A DNA stretch of 7,838 bases from Pseudomonadota bacterium (GTDB taxonomy: Bacteria; Pseudomonadota; Gammaproteobacteria; Burkholderiales; Thiobacillaceae), in the NCBI GenBank assembly GCA_021847385.1, contig JAJZTV010000090.1:1-7838 (forward strand), read 5' to 3'. A model generated the notes under the pieces. That model was not told the DNA's origin and searched no databases. It saw only the letters and a program-made list of their open reading frames with translations. A program made the position numbers and the translations under genes. The first letter of the stretch is position 1. Every line of letters begins with the position of its first letter. This document shows, piece by piece, positions 1-6,402 of the stretch.

Positions 1-909
1 ATACGCAATCGCCTGCATTCCGAAGTCGTTCTCGTGCGGCAAGTCGCGGAATACATCGTCAATAGCGGTGGCAAGCGCCTGCGCCCCGCCCTCGTCGCCC
101 TCGCAGCCAAGGCCTTGGGTTACTCCGGCCGGCAGCATTACGAACTCGCCGCCGTGGTCGAATTCATCCACACCGCCACCCTGCTGCACGACGATGTGGT
201 CGATGCCTCCGATCTGCGCCGCGGCCGCGATACGGCCAATGCCCTGTTCGGCAACGCCGCCAGCGTGCTGGTCGGCGATTTTCTCTATTCGCGGGCATTC
301 CAAATGATGGTGGCCGTGCAGGACATGCGGGTGATGGAGATTCTGTCGGATGCCACCAATGTGATCGCCGAAGGCGAGGTTCTACAGTTGATGAACTGTA
401 ACGACCCGGATATTTCGGTGGACGATTATCTCAAGGTCATCCGCTTCAAGACCGCCAAGCTGTTCGAGGCCGCCACGCAACTCGGTGCCGTGATCTCGAA
501 AGCACCGCCGGAGGTCGAACAAGCCTTGGCCACCTATGGCATGCACTTGGGCACGGCCTTCCAATTGATCGACGACGTGCTGGACTATTCCGGCGACAGC
601 GGCCAGACCGGCAAAAACGTCGGCGACGACCTGGCCGAAGGCAAGCCCACCCTGCCGCTACTCTATGCCATGAGCCATGGCACGGAGGATCAGGCCCAGC
701 TCATCCGCACCGCTATCGAAAACGGCAACGCCGACCATTTCCAAGCCATTCTAGATATCATCCGTGCCACCGGCGCCTTGGACCACACCCGGCGCCAAGC
801 CGAAGCCGAAGCACAAACCGCCCGCGCAGCAATTTCTATATTGCCGGATAGCGAATATAAACAAGCTCTGATAGAATTGTCGGCCTTCGCGGTCAACCGC
901 GATCACTAG
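1..909 (+). CDS. ispB: Octaprenyl diphosphate synthase IspB (5' end missing)
   Basis: This trans-polyprenyl diphosphate synthase extends farnesyl diphosphate with isopentenyl diphosphate units to make the side chain of ubiquinone or menaquinone. The frame is already open at base 1 and 302 residues are visible. E. coli IspB has about 323, so some 20 N-terminal residues and the true start lie upstream; the GTG at base 34 is internal. Visible family motifs are GGKRLRP (visible residues 23-29), the first aspartate-rich motif DDVVD (64-68) followed by RRGRDTAN, and the second, DDVLD (191-195). The residue five before the first motif is a small alanine, as in E. coli IspB, which fits a long (about C8) product. 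The family call is firm; the exact chain length is inferred. The gene ends 15 bases before tRNA-Pro, with no terminator between them. Confidence 0.96.
   Translation: MRNRLHSEVVLVRQVAEYIVNSGGKRLRPALVALAAKALGYSGRQHYELAAVVEFIHTATLLHDDVVDASDLRRGRDTANALFGNAASVLVGDFLYSRAFQMMVAVQDMRVMEILSDATNVIAEGEVLQLMNCNDPDISVDDYLKVIRFKTAKLFEAATQLGAVISKAPPEVEQALATYGMHLGTAFQLIDDVLDYSGDSGQTGKNVGDDLAEGKPTLPLLYAMSHGTEDQAQLIRTAIENGNADHFQAILDIIRATGALDHTRRQAEAEAQTARAAISILPDSEYKQALIELSAFAVNRDH
856..861 (+). promoter_or_regulatory. Possible -10 box for tRNA-Pro inside the ispB end
   Basis: TATAAA sits in an AT-rich patch (about 830-865) within the last codons of ispB, otherwise GC-rich. It would start transcription about 55 bases before tRNA-Pro. 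No good -35 hexamer lies at 16-18 bases, so this is weak; the tRNA may simply be read from the ispB promoter. Confidence 0.2.
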
Positions 910-924
910 ATCTGCAAAGATCGT

Positions 925-1001
925 CGGGGTGTAGCTTAGCCTGGTAGAGCGCCACGTTCGGGACGTGGAGGCCGGAGGTTCGAATCCTCTCACCCCGACC
1001 A
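925..1001 (+). tRNA. tRNA-Pro (anticodon CGG)
   Basis: The 77 bases fold as a complete tRNA. The acceptor stem pairs CGGGGTG (925-931) with CACCCCG (991-997), followed by discriminator A and an encoded CCA (999-1001). The anticodon arm is CCACG / TTCGGGA / CGTGG, giving anticodon CGG, which reads proline codon CCG. The T arm is GGAGG / TTCGAAT / CCTCT with one G-T pair. The T arm and anticodon loop match E. coli tRNA-Pro(CGG) as I remember it. It lies 15 bases after ispB and could share its transcript. Confidence 0.97.
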
Positions 1002-1030
1002 CCACATCCGCACTGGATGCACATCATCTT

Positions 1031-1048
1031 AGCCGCCATGCGGCGGCT
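1031..1048. terminator. GC-rich hairpin between convergent tRNA-Pro and secreted-protein gene
   Basis: AGCCGCC (1031-1037) and GGCGGCT (1042-1048) form a perfect 7-bp stem with the loop ATGC. It lies 30 bases after the tRNA and 14 bases beyond the stop codon of the opposing gene. No T-tract follows on either strand, so it is not a classic intrinsic terminator. Its position suggests a shared stop or an RNA-end structure for both transcripts. Confidence 0.45.
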
Positions 1049-1061
1049 CCCCTAAGACCGG

Positions 1062-2768
1062 TTATCTGACCTCATTGAAGTTCAGCGGTATCGTCATCTG
1101 ATTGGATATCGGCTGACTCATCGAAGTCGGCACACTCACTCCTGCCGGCAGCGTACCCGCATCGATCGGCGCGGTGACCGTACCCTTGATCAGAAGTTGC
1201 GCCGTAGCCGGCAATTGCCCGGTTGCCGTCAACGGGATGGCCATTTCGAGCGTGCCGCCGCCGGTCGCGCCGTTACTCGACACGGAAGACCAATTGCCGA
1301 CGAACTTCATGTTGTTCTGCGCGCTACTGCCGGTCAACACCCCGGAGAAACGTCCTGTCGCATCGACGCTGACCGAATAATTTACCGGCGGAATCGTATA
1401 GCCCGGTACCGTCTGTGGCACGGTATATTGCCCCGAGATCACCACCGGCGGGTCCATGCGTACCGCACCCTCGACCGTCCCGGTCAAGGTCACCCCGGTC
1501 TCGCTCGGCACCAGCGAGGCGATCAAGCGCCCCTCGGAAATGACATTGGTCGAAACATTCTGGTTGATGCTCAAGGCCGGGATGCTGATCGGGATGCTGA
1601 TCGGCGTAGTTTGCGCGAGATCCAGGTCGAACCGGCCATTGGGCGGGAACTGAGAGCCCATTGAAATCGCCTGTTGCGGCAACACGATATCGAAGCTGAC
1701 ATCGTAAGGCGTGGCCTTACCGTTGGCATCGAATCCCGTGCCCTGAATCCTGCCCGTCCACTGCAAGCCACCTTTGTTGGTAAAGGTGATGGGGTGGGGC
1801 ACTTTGTCCCGGTTATCGGCATAGGTGCCAGTCAGATTACCCGTCTTCACGTCGTAATCCGTATTGTAGGAAAACGACATGCCACTCGATGCGACGGTGC
1901 CACTGACCTGGGCGATCAGGTCGCCGGCATCGTTGTAGATGAACGAGAGATCGCCGGCGATGCCGGTGTTGCTCGGGGTCAGCGCGGTGACCTTGCCGGT
2001 CGCGTCGGTGATGGTGCCACTGATACTGGCCCCATGCAGCATACCCAGGCCGGGGTTCTTGCCCACCGTCTGTGCCGTACCGGTTTCCATCGTCATCGCG
2101 GTAATGGTGTGCGGCAAATCGAAGCTGCGCACCAACACACTCACCGGCCCGACATAGGCATATTTCTGCTCGCGTATCAGGCTATTGTTGTAATAGAACT
2201 TCAGGGTGTCGCTGGCCCATGCGATGCGATAGTCACCGCAATAATTATTACCCGATTGGCTGGCGCTGCTGACCGGCCTGACGTCATATCCGCCGCCGCT
2301 CAATACGATGGTATTGAGGCCCGAGTAATCCCAGCGCTGGGTAAAACCGAACTCTTGGGTGATGAGATATTGCTTACTGCCCGCTTTCCCGGTGAATGCC
2401 GGGTTCTTGCGGCCCAGGAAAATGTTGTTATAGCCATAGTGGGTCACCGGGAAGCAGCCGGTCCAAGACAAGGTGAAGGGCGGCTTGAATTCCGCCGCCG
2501 TCACCGCCTCGTCGTAGTCGACCCCCTGCCCGGAACTGGGTGTGGCGCTTGTACTGCCATACCAAATGTTATAGGGGTTGCCGTCCTTATCGACATCGGC
2601 CGTGTCGTAGCCCACGCTGTCGCCGATCGTCAGCGTCCCGCCTTGCATCGACGCCGACCCATATCTATTCCACTGAGATAGATCCAACAAATTGGTCGTC
2701 GCCGCTCCAGCCCCCGCTTGCCACAATGCGATAATCGAACTTCCCACTACCTTGGCGAGCCGTTTCAT
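1062..2768 (-). CDS. Secreted protein of unknown function with lectin-like N-terminal half
   Basis: I do not recognise this 568-residue protein. It starts with an apparent Sec signal peptide: basic MKRLAK, a hydrophobic stretch, and an AGA site at residues 20-22 that predicts cleavage before Ala23. No other membrane segment, lipobox, LPXTG or C-terminal outer-membrane aromatic is seen, so it is probably periplasmic or exported. Residues about 25-230 are rich in aromatic residues and beta strands, resembling a concanavalin-like jelly roll (inference). They hold the only two cysteines (105 and 177, a possible disulfide) and a DVDKDGNPYN stretch at 58-67 that looks like a calcium-binding loop. 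Residues about 245-568 are Ser/Thr/Gly/Val-rich with recurring TG-x-x-x-G-x-x-TG patterns, suggesting repeated beta sandwiches. AGGAGG lies 5 bases before the ATG, which supports the start. No neighbour explains its role; adhesin, polysaccharide-binding or matrix protein are possibilities. Confidence 0.85.
   Translation of the reverse strand: MKRLAKVVGSSIIALWQAGAGAATTNLLDLSQWNRYGSASMQGGTLTIGDSVGYDTADVDKDGNPYNIWYGSTSATPSSGQGVDYDEAVTAAEFKPPFTLSWTGCFPVTHYGYNNIFLGRKNPAFTGKAGSKQYLITQEFGFTQRWDYSGLNTIVLSGGGYDVRPVSSASQSGNNYCGDYRIAWASDTLKFYYNNSLIREQKYAYVGPVSVLVRSFDLPHTITAMTMETGTAQTVGKNPGLGMLHGASISGTITDATGKVTALTPSNTGIAGDLSFIYNDAGDLIAQVSGTVASSGMSFSYNTDYDVKTGNLTGTYADNRDKVPHPITFTNKGGLQWTGRIQGTGFDANGKATPYDVSFDIVLPQQAISMGSQFPPNGRFDLDLAQTTPISIPISIPALSINQNVSTNVISEGRLIASLVPSETGVTLTGTVEGAVRMDPPVVISGQYTVPQTVPGYTIPPVNYSVSVDATGRFSGVLTGSSAQNNMKFVGNWSSVSSNGATGGGTLEMAIPLTATGQLPATAQLLIKGTVTAPIDAGTLPAGVSVPTSMSQPISNQMTIPLNFNEVR
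1579..1602. repeat. 12-bp perfect tandem duplication in the secreted-protein gene
   Basis: GGGATGCTGATC occurs twice head to tail (1579-1590 and 1591-1602). On the coding strand it gives a PISIPIS run near residues 389-396, a four-residue in-frame duplication, probably from replication slippage. Confidence 0.85.
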
Positions 2769-2773
2769 CTGTT

Positions 2774-2779
2774 CCTCCT
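2774..2779 (-). promoter_or_regulatory. Consensus Shine-Dalgarno of the secreted-protein gene
   Basis: The minus strand reads AGGAGG, then five bases, then the ATG at 2768. This full consensus fixes the start and suggests efficient translation. Confidence 0.85.
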
Positions 2780-2813
2780 GAACGAAGCCATAATCTCAAG
2801 ACCTACTTATCTA

Positions 2814-2819
2814 TTTATA
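2814..2819 (-). promoter_or_regulatory. Possible -10 box of the secreted-protein gene
   Basis: TATAAA on the minus strand lies in an AT-rich part of the 149-base spacer (2769-2917), giving a leader of about 40 bases. No good -35 hexamer is seen at 16-18 bases; TTGCCT lies 20 bases away, which is too far. A regulated or alternative-sigma promoter is possible. Confidence 0.3.
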
Positions 2820-2917
2820 GGCCTTAAAGAAAAAAATCTAGGCAAATAACGTACTACAATATTCAGCCTGCGGTATTAGACAAGCCTCATAGCCAGCGCT
2901 AAACGATATATCTACCA

Positions 2918-3559
2918 TCAGGGCAGCCCGCCACCCAAGGTCCGCAAGAACTCGTTGCGCCACTGGGCATCTTGCTTGAAGCAACCGGTGAAGGCTTGGG
3001 TCACCACCCGCTCGTCGCCGCGGCGGTCTTCGCCCAATAACAAACAAAGCTGCTCGGCCTCGACCACACAAGCCGCCCCCCGCGCCTTGCCATGGGTCAC
3101 CAAGGCCTCGGCGATGTCGCGTGTCATCCACTCTTGATAGGTGAAGCGATGGCCGATGGCATCAACCATGCGGGCAATGCGGCCGAAACCATGCAAGCGG
3201 CCGCCCGGCACATAGGCGACATGGGCAACACCGCGAAAAGGCACGAGGTGATGCGGGCACACGCCATGCACGGCAATGCCGCGCACCACCACCATATCGT
3301 CGCGCATATCCGAAAACCCCTCGCCCAAGGCTTCGCCCGGATCCATCTCATAACCACCGAGCAAGCGGCGCTGCCACAACTCGCGTACCCGTTGCGCAGT
3401 ACGGCCGGTATGCACACTGTCCGGCTCGACTCCGCATGCCCTAAGCAAAGCCGTAATCGCCTGCTCGAAAGCGGCCGGGTCGAACTTGCCAATGCGCGGG
3501 ATGCCCAAGCCATCCGGCATGGGCGCTGCCCCGCAGTCGTGATCGCAACAATCGGACAT
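2918..3559 (-). CDS. folE: GTP cyclohydrolase I family protein, divergent active site
   Basis: GTP cyclohydrolase I opens the guanine ring of GTP to give dihydroneopterin triphosphate, the first step to folate, and acts as a zinc-dependent cytosolic decamer. At 213 residues the length is normal. The core aligns without gaps to E. coli FolE from Cys110 to Arg185 (minus 9 numbering, from memory). Zinc ligands Cys101, His104 and Cys172 are kept, as are His103, Gln142-Glu143 (guanine binding) and Arg130. However, the His179 position is Gln170, Arg185 is Gly176, Ser135 is Gly126, Lys136 is Arg127, and Lys68 is probably Glu60. The N-terminus carries a Cys/His cluster (Cys4, Cys5, His7, Cys9). GGAG lies 6 bases before the ATG. 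No folate gene is adjacent. Family membership is firm; normal FolE activity is doubtful, and it may be a paralog with altered chemistry. Confidence 0.88.
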   Translation of the reverse strand: MSDCCDHDCGAAPMPDGLGIPRIGKFDPAAFEQAITALLRACGVEPDSVHTGRTAQRVRELWQRRLLGGYEMDPGEALGEGFSDMRDDMVVVRGIAVHGVCPHHLVPFRGVAHVAYVPGGRLHGFGRIARMVDAIGHRFTYQEWMTRDIAEALVTHGKARGAACVVEAEQLCLLLGEDRRGDERVVTQAFTGCFKQDAQWRNEFLRTLGGGLP

Positions 3560-3596
3560 AACAGTCTCCGGGAAAACCTCGATTAAGCGATAGTAG

Positions 3597-3610
3597 CAGG
3601 GCGCGCCCTG
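3597..3610. promoter_or_regulatory. 14-bp perfect palindrome upstream of the folE-like gene
   Basis: CAGGGCGCGCCCTG is fully self-complementary. It begins 37 bases before the folE-like ATG, inside the divergent intergenic region shared with the HD-GYP gene. It could be an operator for a dimeric regulator or a leader hairpin; neither is proven. Confidence 0.4.
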
Positions 3611-3690
3611 TTGCTTACAGCTTGCCCATGGCCATCTCGTGGTTTAAGCGATTGACTGGCCACCGGGTCTTGCGCATGCTGTTGTAAGGT

Positions 3691-3700
3691 TTCGATCGAA
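3691..3700. promoter_or_regulatory. 10-bp palindrome upstream of the HD-GYP gene
   Basis: TTCGATCGAA is a perfect palindrome 46 bases before the chosen ATG, and a further TCGA follows at 3704-3707. It is a possible regulator site, but short palindromes also arise by chance. Confidence 0.2.
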
Positions 3701-3732
3701 GAATCGACGAACAATGATTAGAACGAGCCGCG

Positions 3733-3738
3733 AGGAGG
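3733..3738 (+). promoter_or_regulatory. Shine-Dalgarno that sets the HD-GYP start
   Basis: AGGAGG stands 8 bases before the ATG at 3747. The in-frame ATG at 3714 has no such site, so 3747 is the better start. Confidence 0.85.
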
Positions 3739-3746
3739 CCAGCCAT

Positions 3747-5714
3747 ATGAATGCCATTTCACCGAGCGCCGGCTTTGTGAACGCCAGGCCACCGCGCCCA
3801 ATCACGCAGCGTTTGGGCGACTGGTTGCGGACGATCCGCGTCCAAGTCGGTCTTGCCCTGAGCATGCTGTTCCTGCTGCTGGCGAGCAGCGTCGGCTTTA
3901 CCCTGTACGAACTGGACCTACGTAAACACGACTATGAAATCTTGAACCTTGCCGGCCAATTGCGCGTTACCAGCCATGCCATGACCCAGCAGGCACGCAA
4001 CTATCTCAAGGATACGCCCACCGACTATGAAGCCTACAATCGCGATCTGCGCCTGTTCTACGGCGACATCAAGAACAACGTCGCCCTCTATGACAAGATC
4101 GTCGATTCCTTCCAAGCGCGCCGCCTCGATAGCGAACTGACCGGCAAGCACGAAGCCATCTATTGCACCTGGGACAACCAGTCGAAATCGCAGCTTGCCC
4201 ATACCGCCGGCATTTGGCGGCACTATCGGGCGGGGCTGTTCAAGGCCGTCGGCGACGATTTGACCCAACCGCGGCTCAACTATGCGGCCGAATTCATGGT
4301 GGCCAATGGCGATGAATTGATCGACGCCTCCAACAACCTTGCCATCGCCTTTCAAGCCATGATGGAAGGCAAACTCGCACTGATCAGCCTGTTCAATCAA
4401 ATCGTGCTGGCCGTGGCTGGCGTGCTCATGCTGGGCTTGCTGGCACTGGTCTACGTCAATCTCGTCCGTCCTCTGCGCCAAGCCATTTCCGGCTTCGAGC
4501 GCGTCGCACGCGGCGATCTAGGCCATCAACTGCCCGTTCAAAGCGACAACGAAATCGGCCAAATGACCACGGCCTTCAATCGGCTGTCGGAACGCCTGCA
4601 TGCCCTGTTCCAATTGACCGACCGGATCGGCCAAGGCAATACCCTGGACGACACCCTGCGCTTTGCCGCAGAGGAATTTCGCGGCTTTCTACCGGTCGAT
4701 TGGGTCGGTCTGTTTTTCCAATCACCTGATGGCTCGCGCTGGGTACTGGAACGCCAACACGGCACCAACCAACAAAGGCTGCGCGAAGGAGCGGATTTCA
4801 TCATCGGCAACGGCGAGATCAATCCCGACACCCCGTTGAACATTGCCCGACTGCGTCGCCACCACGAAGCCGATACCGGCGCCCTGCTCGCTGGCCTGCA
4901 TCGACAAGGGTTTGGCTCGGCCACCCTGCTGCCGATAACCGGCTCGGCCAGGGCCAAGGCCTTGCTGGTTTTCGCCTCTCGCCAAGAAAACAGCTACACG
5001 TCCGAGCATGTCGAGTTTCTTTCCAATGTCGCCGGACAGCTCACCCATGCCTTGGACAAAACGGTTTTCTTGGAAAGCCTCGTCGTCGCGGCCATACAAG
5101 GACTGGCCAAACTGGCCGAAAGCCGCGATCCGGAAACCGGCGACCACCTTTTGCGCATGGCGCTTTATGCCGCCATCGTGACGGAAGAACTCGGCGAAAA
5201 CAGCACCTACCGTGGCGAAATCAGCGCCGCCTACATCCGCGAGGTGTTCCAGTTCGCCCCCATGCACGACATCGGCAAGGTCGGCATCGCCGACCATATC
5301 CTGCTCAAGCCTGGCCGGCTCGACGAAGAACAGCGCCGCGACATGGAGCGCCACCCGGCCATCGGTGCCGAGGTCCTGCGGCGCTGCGAGGCCCAGGTTA
5401 ACGGCCTGGGCTATAGCATCTTTCAAGTTGCCATCGAGATCGCCGAATGCCACCACGAAAAATTCAACGGTAACGGCTACCCAAGAGGGTTGAAAGGCGA
5501 AGACATCCCACTCTCGGCGCGCATCGTCGCCGTGGCCGATGTGTTCGATGCCTTGACCTCCAAACGCCCCTACAAGGAGGCTTGGCCGGTAGAGCGCGCC
5601 TTAGCCCTGCTCGACGAAGAGAGCGGCCATCACTTCGATCCCGAAGTAGTCGCCGCATTTCGCCGCGCCATGCCGCGCGTAATGGACATCTACAATCGAC
5701 ATAAGCACGTCTGA
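3747..5714 (+). CDS. Membrane sensor HD-GYP c-di-GMP phosphodiesterase (PilJ-like, HAMP, GAF)
   Basis: This 655-residue inner-membrane protein probably hydrolyses cyclic di-GMP in response to a periplasmic and a cytoplasmic signal. A first membrane helix (about 32-54) is followed by a helical periplasmic domain (about 56-212). The NLAGQLRVTSHAM segment starting at 67 resembles the N-terminal domain of PilJ and NarX sensors. Then come a second membrane helix (about 213-237), HAMP (about 238-290), a GAF-like domain (about 300-445) and HD-GYP (about 455-650). The HD-GYP motif is intact: Glu463 and His467, His507-Asp508 in HDIGK, His536, His569-His570-Glu571, Gly577-Tyr578-Pro579 and Asp598. This predicts an active enzyme. 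The start was chosen for its AGGAGG site; an upstream ATG would add 11 residues. It diverges from the folE-like gene and has no partner in an operon. The signal is unknown; nitrate or other small anions are only suggested by NarX similarity. Confidence 0.93.
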   Translation: MNAISPSAGFVNARPPRPITQRLGDWLRTIRVQVGLALSMLFLLLASSVGFTLYELDLRKHDYEILNLAGQLRVTSHAMTQQARNYLKDTPTDYEAYNRDLRLFYGDIKNNVALYDKIVDSFQARRLDSELTGKHEAIYCTWDNQSKSQLAHTAGIWRHYRAGLFKAVGDDLTQPRLNYAAEFMVANGDELIDASNNLAIAFQAMMEGKLALISLFNQIVLAVAGVLMLGLLALVYVNLVRPLRQAISGFERVARGDLGHQLPVQSDNEIGQMTTAFNRLSERLHALFQLTDRIGQGNTLDDTLRFAAEEFRGFLPVDWVGLFFQSPDGSRWVLERQHGTNQQRLREGADFIIGNGEINPDTPLNIARLRRHHEADTGALLAGLHRQGFGSATLLPITGSARAKALLVFASRQENSYTSEHVEFLSNVAGQLTHALDKTVFLESLVVAAIQGLAKLAESRDPETGDHLLRMALYAAIVTEELGENSTYRGEISAAYIREVFQFAPMHDIGKVGIADHILLKPGRLDEEQRRDMERHPAIGAEVLRRCEAQVNGLGYSIFQVAIEIAECHHEKFNGNGYPRGLKGEDIPLSARIVAVADVFDALTSKRPYKEAWPVERALALLDEESGHHFDPEVVAAFRRAMPRVMDIYNRHKHV

Positions 5715-5722
5715 AAACAAAA

Positions 5723-5741
5723 TGCCCGCGACTGGCGGGCA
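5723..5741 (-). terminator. Intrinsic terminator for the Usp-like gene, shared end with HD-GYP gene
   Basis: TGCCCGC (5723-5729) and GCGGGCA (5735-5741) make a 7-bp stem with a 5-base loop. On the minus strand it is followed directly by TTTTGTTTT, the form of a rho-independent terminator. On the plus strand the hairpin starts 8 bases after the HD-GYP stop but has no T-tract. Confidence 0.75.
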
Positions 5742-5762
5742 GTGTCATGGGGCCCGCTGGGC

Positions 5763-6203
5763 TCAGGCCATCAAGACGCCGACCGGATAGCCCATCTCGC
5801 GCAAGCGCCCGAAGGTCTCGTCCATTTTTTCGGTCCGCTCCCGATTGGAGCCAATCAGCACGACCGATATCTGCCGGCGCTTTTGCACATAGCGCAGCGT
5901 CTCTTCTTCCAAACTTCCTTCCGTACTGGTCAACCGGTAGTCGATCCCTGCGCCTTCCAGGGCCTGAAGGAACTTGCCAAGGGTATGCAGCGGCTCCTTC
6001 GGCGGCGAGATCATCAGAATATCCATGCGATGGGTGATCTGCCGGCACAGCTGTACCAGCGTAGAAAGGCTGTCCCGCCGCAGACGGTCGCCATCCAGCG
6101 CCAACAGCGCCACGCCATTGCCTAGCAATCTGCCGCCAGTCGCCGCATGCCCAGGCTTCGGTATTGCGCTTTGCGTCGAGTCAAGCATTGCACCCGGTTT
6201 CAT
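5763..6203 (-). CDS. Small Usp-like (Rossmann-type) protein, function unknown
   Basis: The 146-residue product has a flexible-looking first 28 residues and then an alternating strand-helix pattern: VALLALDG (31-38), MDILMISP (60-67), a helix with KFLQALEGAGI, SVVLIGSN (113-120) and a final YPVGVLM (139-145). This is the layout of the universal stress protein family. The ATP-binding pattern G-x2-G-x9-G-S/T of UspA is not present after the fourth strand, so nucleotide binding is uncertain. No signal peptide or membrane helix is seen. I take the ATG at 6203 because AGGGAG lies 6 bases before it; an in-frame GTG at 6221 would add six residues but overlaps that site. A good terminator ends the transcript. 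The fold call is inference, and another small Rossmann-like domain is possible. Confidence 0.75.
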   Translation of the reverse strand: MKPGAMLDSTQSAIPKPGHAATGGRLLGNGVALLALDGDRLRRDSLSTLVQLCRQITHRMDILMISPPKEPLHTLGKFLQALEGAGIDYRLTSTEGSLEEETLRYVQKRRQISVVLIGSNRERTEKMDETFGRLREMGYPVGVLMA

Positions 6204-6209
6204 CTTGAA

Positions 6210-6215
6210 CTCCCT
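6210..6215 (-). promoter_or_regulatory. Shine-Dalgarno that sets the Usp-like start
   Basis: AGGGAG on the minus strand is 6 bases before the ATG at 6203 and favours that codon over the GTG at 6221. Confidence 0.7.
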
Positions 6216-6400
6216 CACCACCTGACTGCGATACCGTGCACATCGTTATGCACCACCTCGGCTGATAATGCGTCGCATGCGGCGCCGGGCAACAGCCGTT
6301 GGAAATCGTCGATCTGGATCCCGGTGCTAACCGGGAAAGAAATGCCGCCATGTGTTTCCGTATGGCCTCGGATCGGCTCTATGCCTGCACCAAATTTGAT
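6215..6400 (-). other. 61-codon open stretch without a normal start, in the Usp-like leader
   Basis: Between an in-frame stop at 6401-6403 and a TGA at 6215-6217 the minus strand is open for 61 codons. The translation looks protein-like (for example STGIQIDDFQRLLPGAACD) and its stop abuts the Shine-Dalgarno of the next gene, as in an operon. There is no ATG or GTG in its first part; a TTG at codon 37 would leave 25 residues. It could be a decayed gene end, a small leader ORF or chance. I do not recognise it. Confidence 0.2.
6319..6336. other. Hairpin in the leader of the Usp-like gene
   Basis: TCCCGGT and ACCGGGA form a perfect 7-bp stem with a 4-base loop. It would sit in the long 5' leader if the promoter at 6403-6430 is used. 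No T-tract follows on the minus strand, so it is not an attenuator in the usual form. Confidence 0.35.
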
Positions 6401-6402
6401 TC

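Noticed and set aside
1674..2681. 335-codon open frame on the + strand opposite the secreted-protein gene
   Set aside because: It is antisense to a gene with a signal peptide and a consensus ribosome site. Its translation is low-complexity and Arg/Ala/Gly-rich with no known motif, as expected from GC-rich antisense frames.
2821..2846. T-run on the minus strand as a terminator of the folE-like gene
   Set aside because: Seven Ts are present, but only a 4-bp GCCT/AGGC stem can form and it encloses the T-run rather than preceding it.
3656..3674. Sigma-54-like promoter (TGGC then TTGC) before the HD-GYP gene
   Set aside because: The GG-to-GC distance is two bases longer than the fixed sigma-54 spacing.
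3652..3680. TTGACT ... CATGCT as a sigma-70 promoter for the HD-GYP gene
   Set aside because: The -35 is good and the spacer is 17 bases, but the -10 matches only three of six positions, so I did not list it as a feature.
3714..3746. Upstream ATG as the HD-GYP start
   Set aside because: No Shine-Dalgarno precedes it, and the extra 11 residues include the AGGAGG that serves the ATG at 3747.
4722..5456. 244-codon open frame on the - strand inside the HD-GYP gene
   Set aside because: It is antisense to the conserved GAF and HD-GYP coding region, so it is a shadow.
5464..6048. 194-codon open frame on the - strand across the HD-GYP end and the Usp-like gene
   Set aside because: It runs through the terminator hairpin, is Arg-rich, and conflicts with two better-supported genes.
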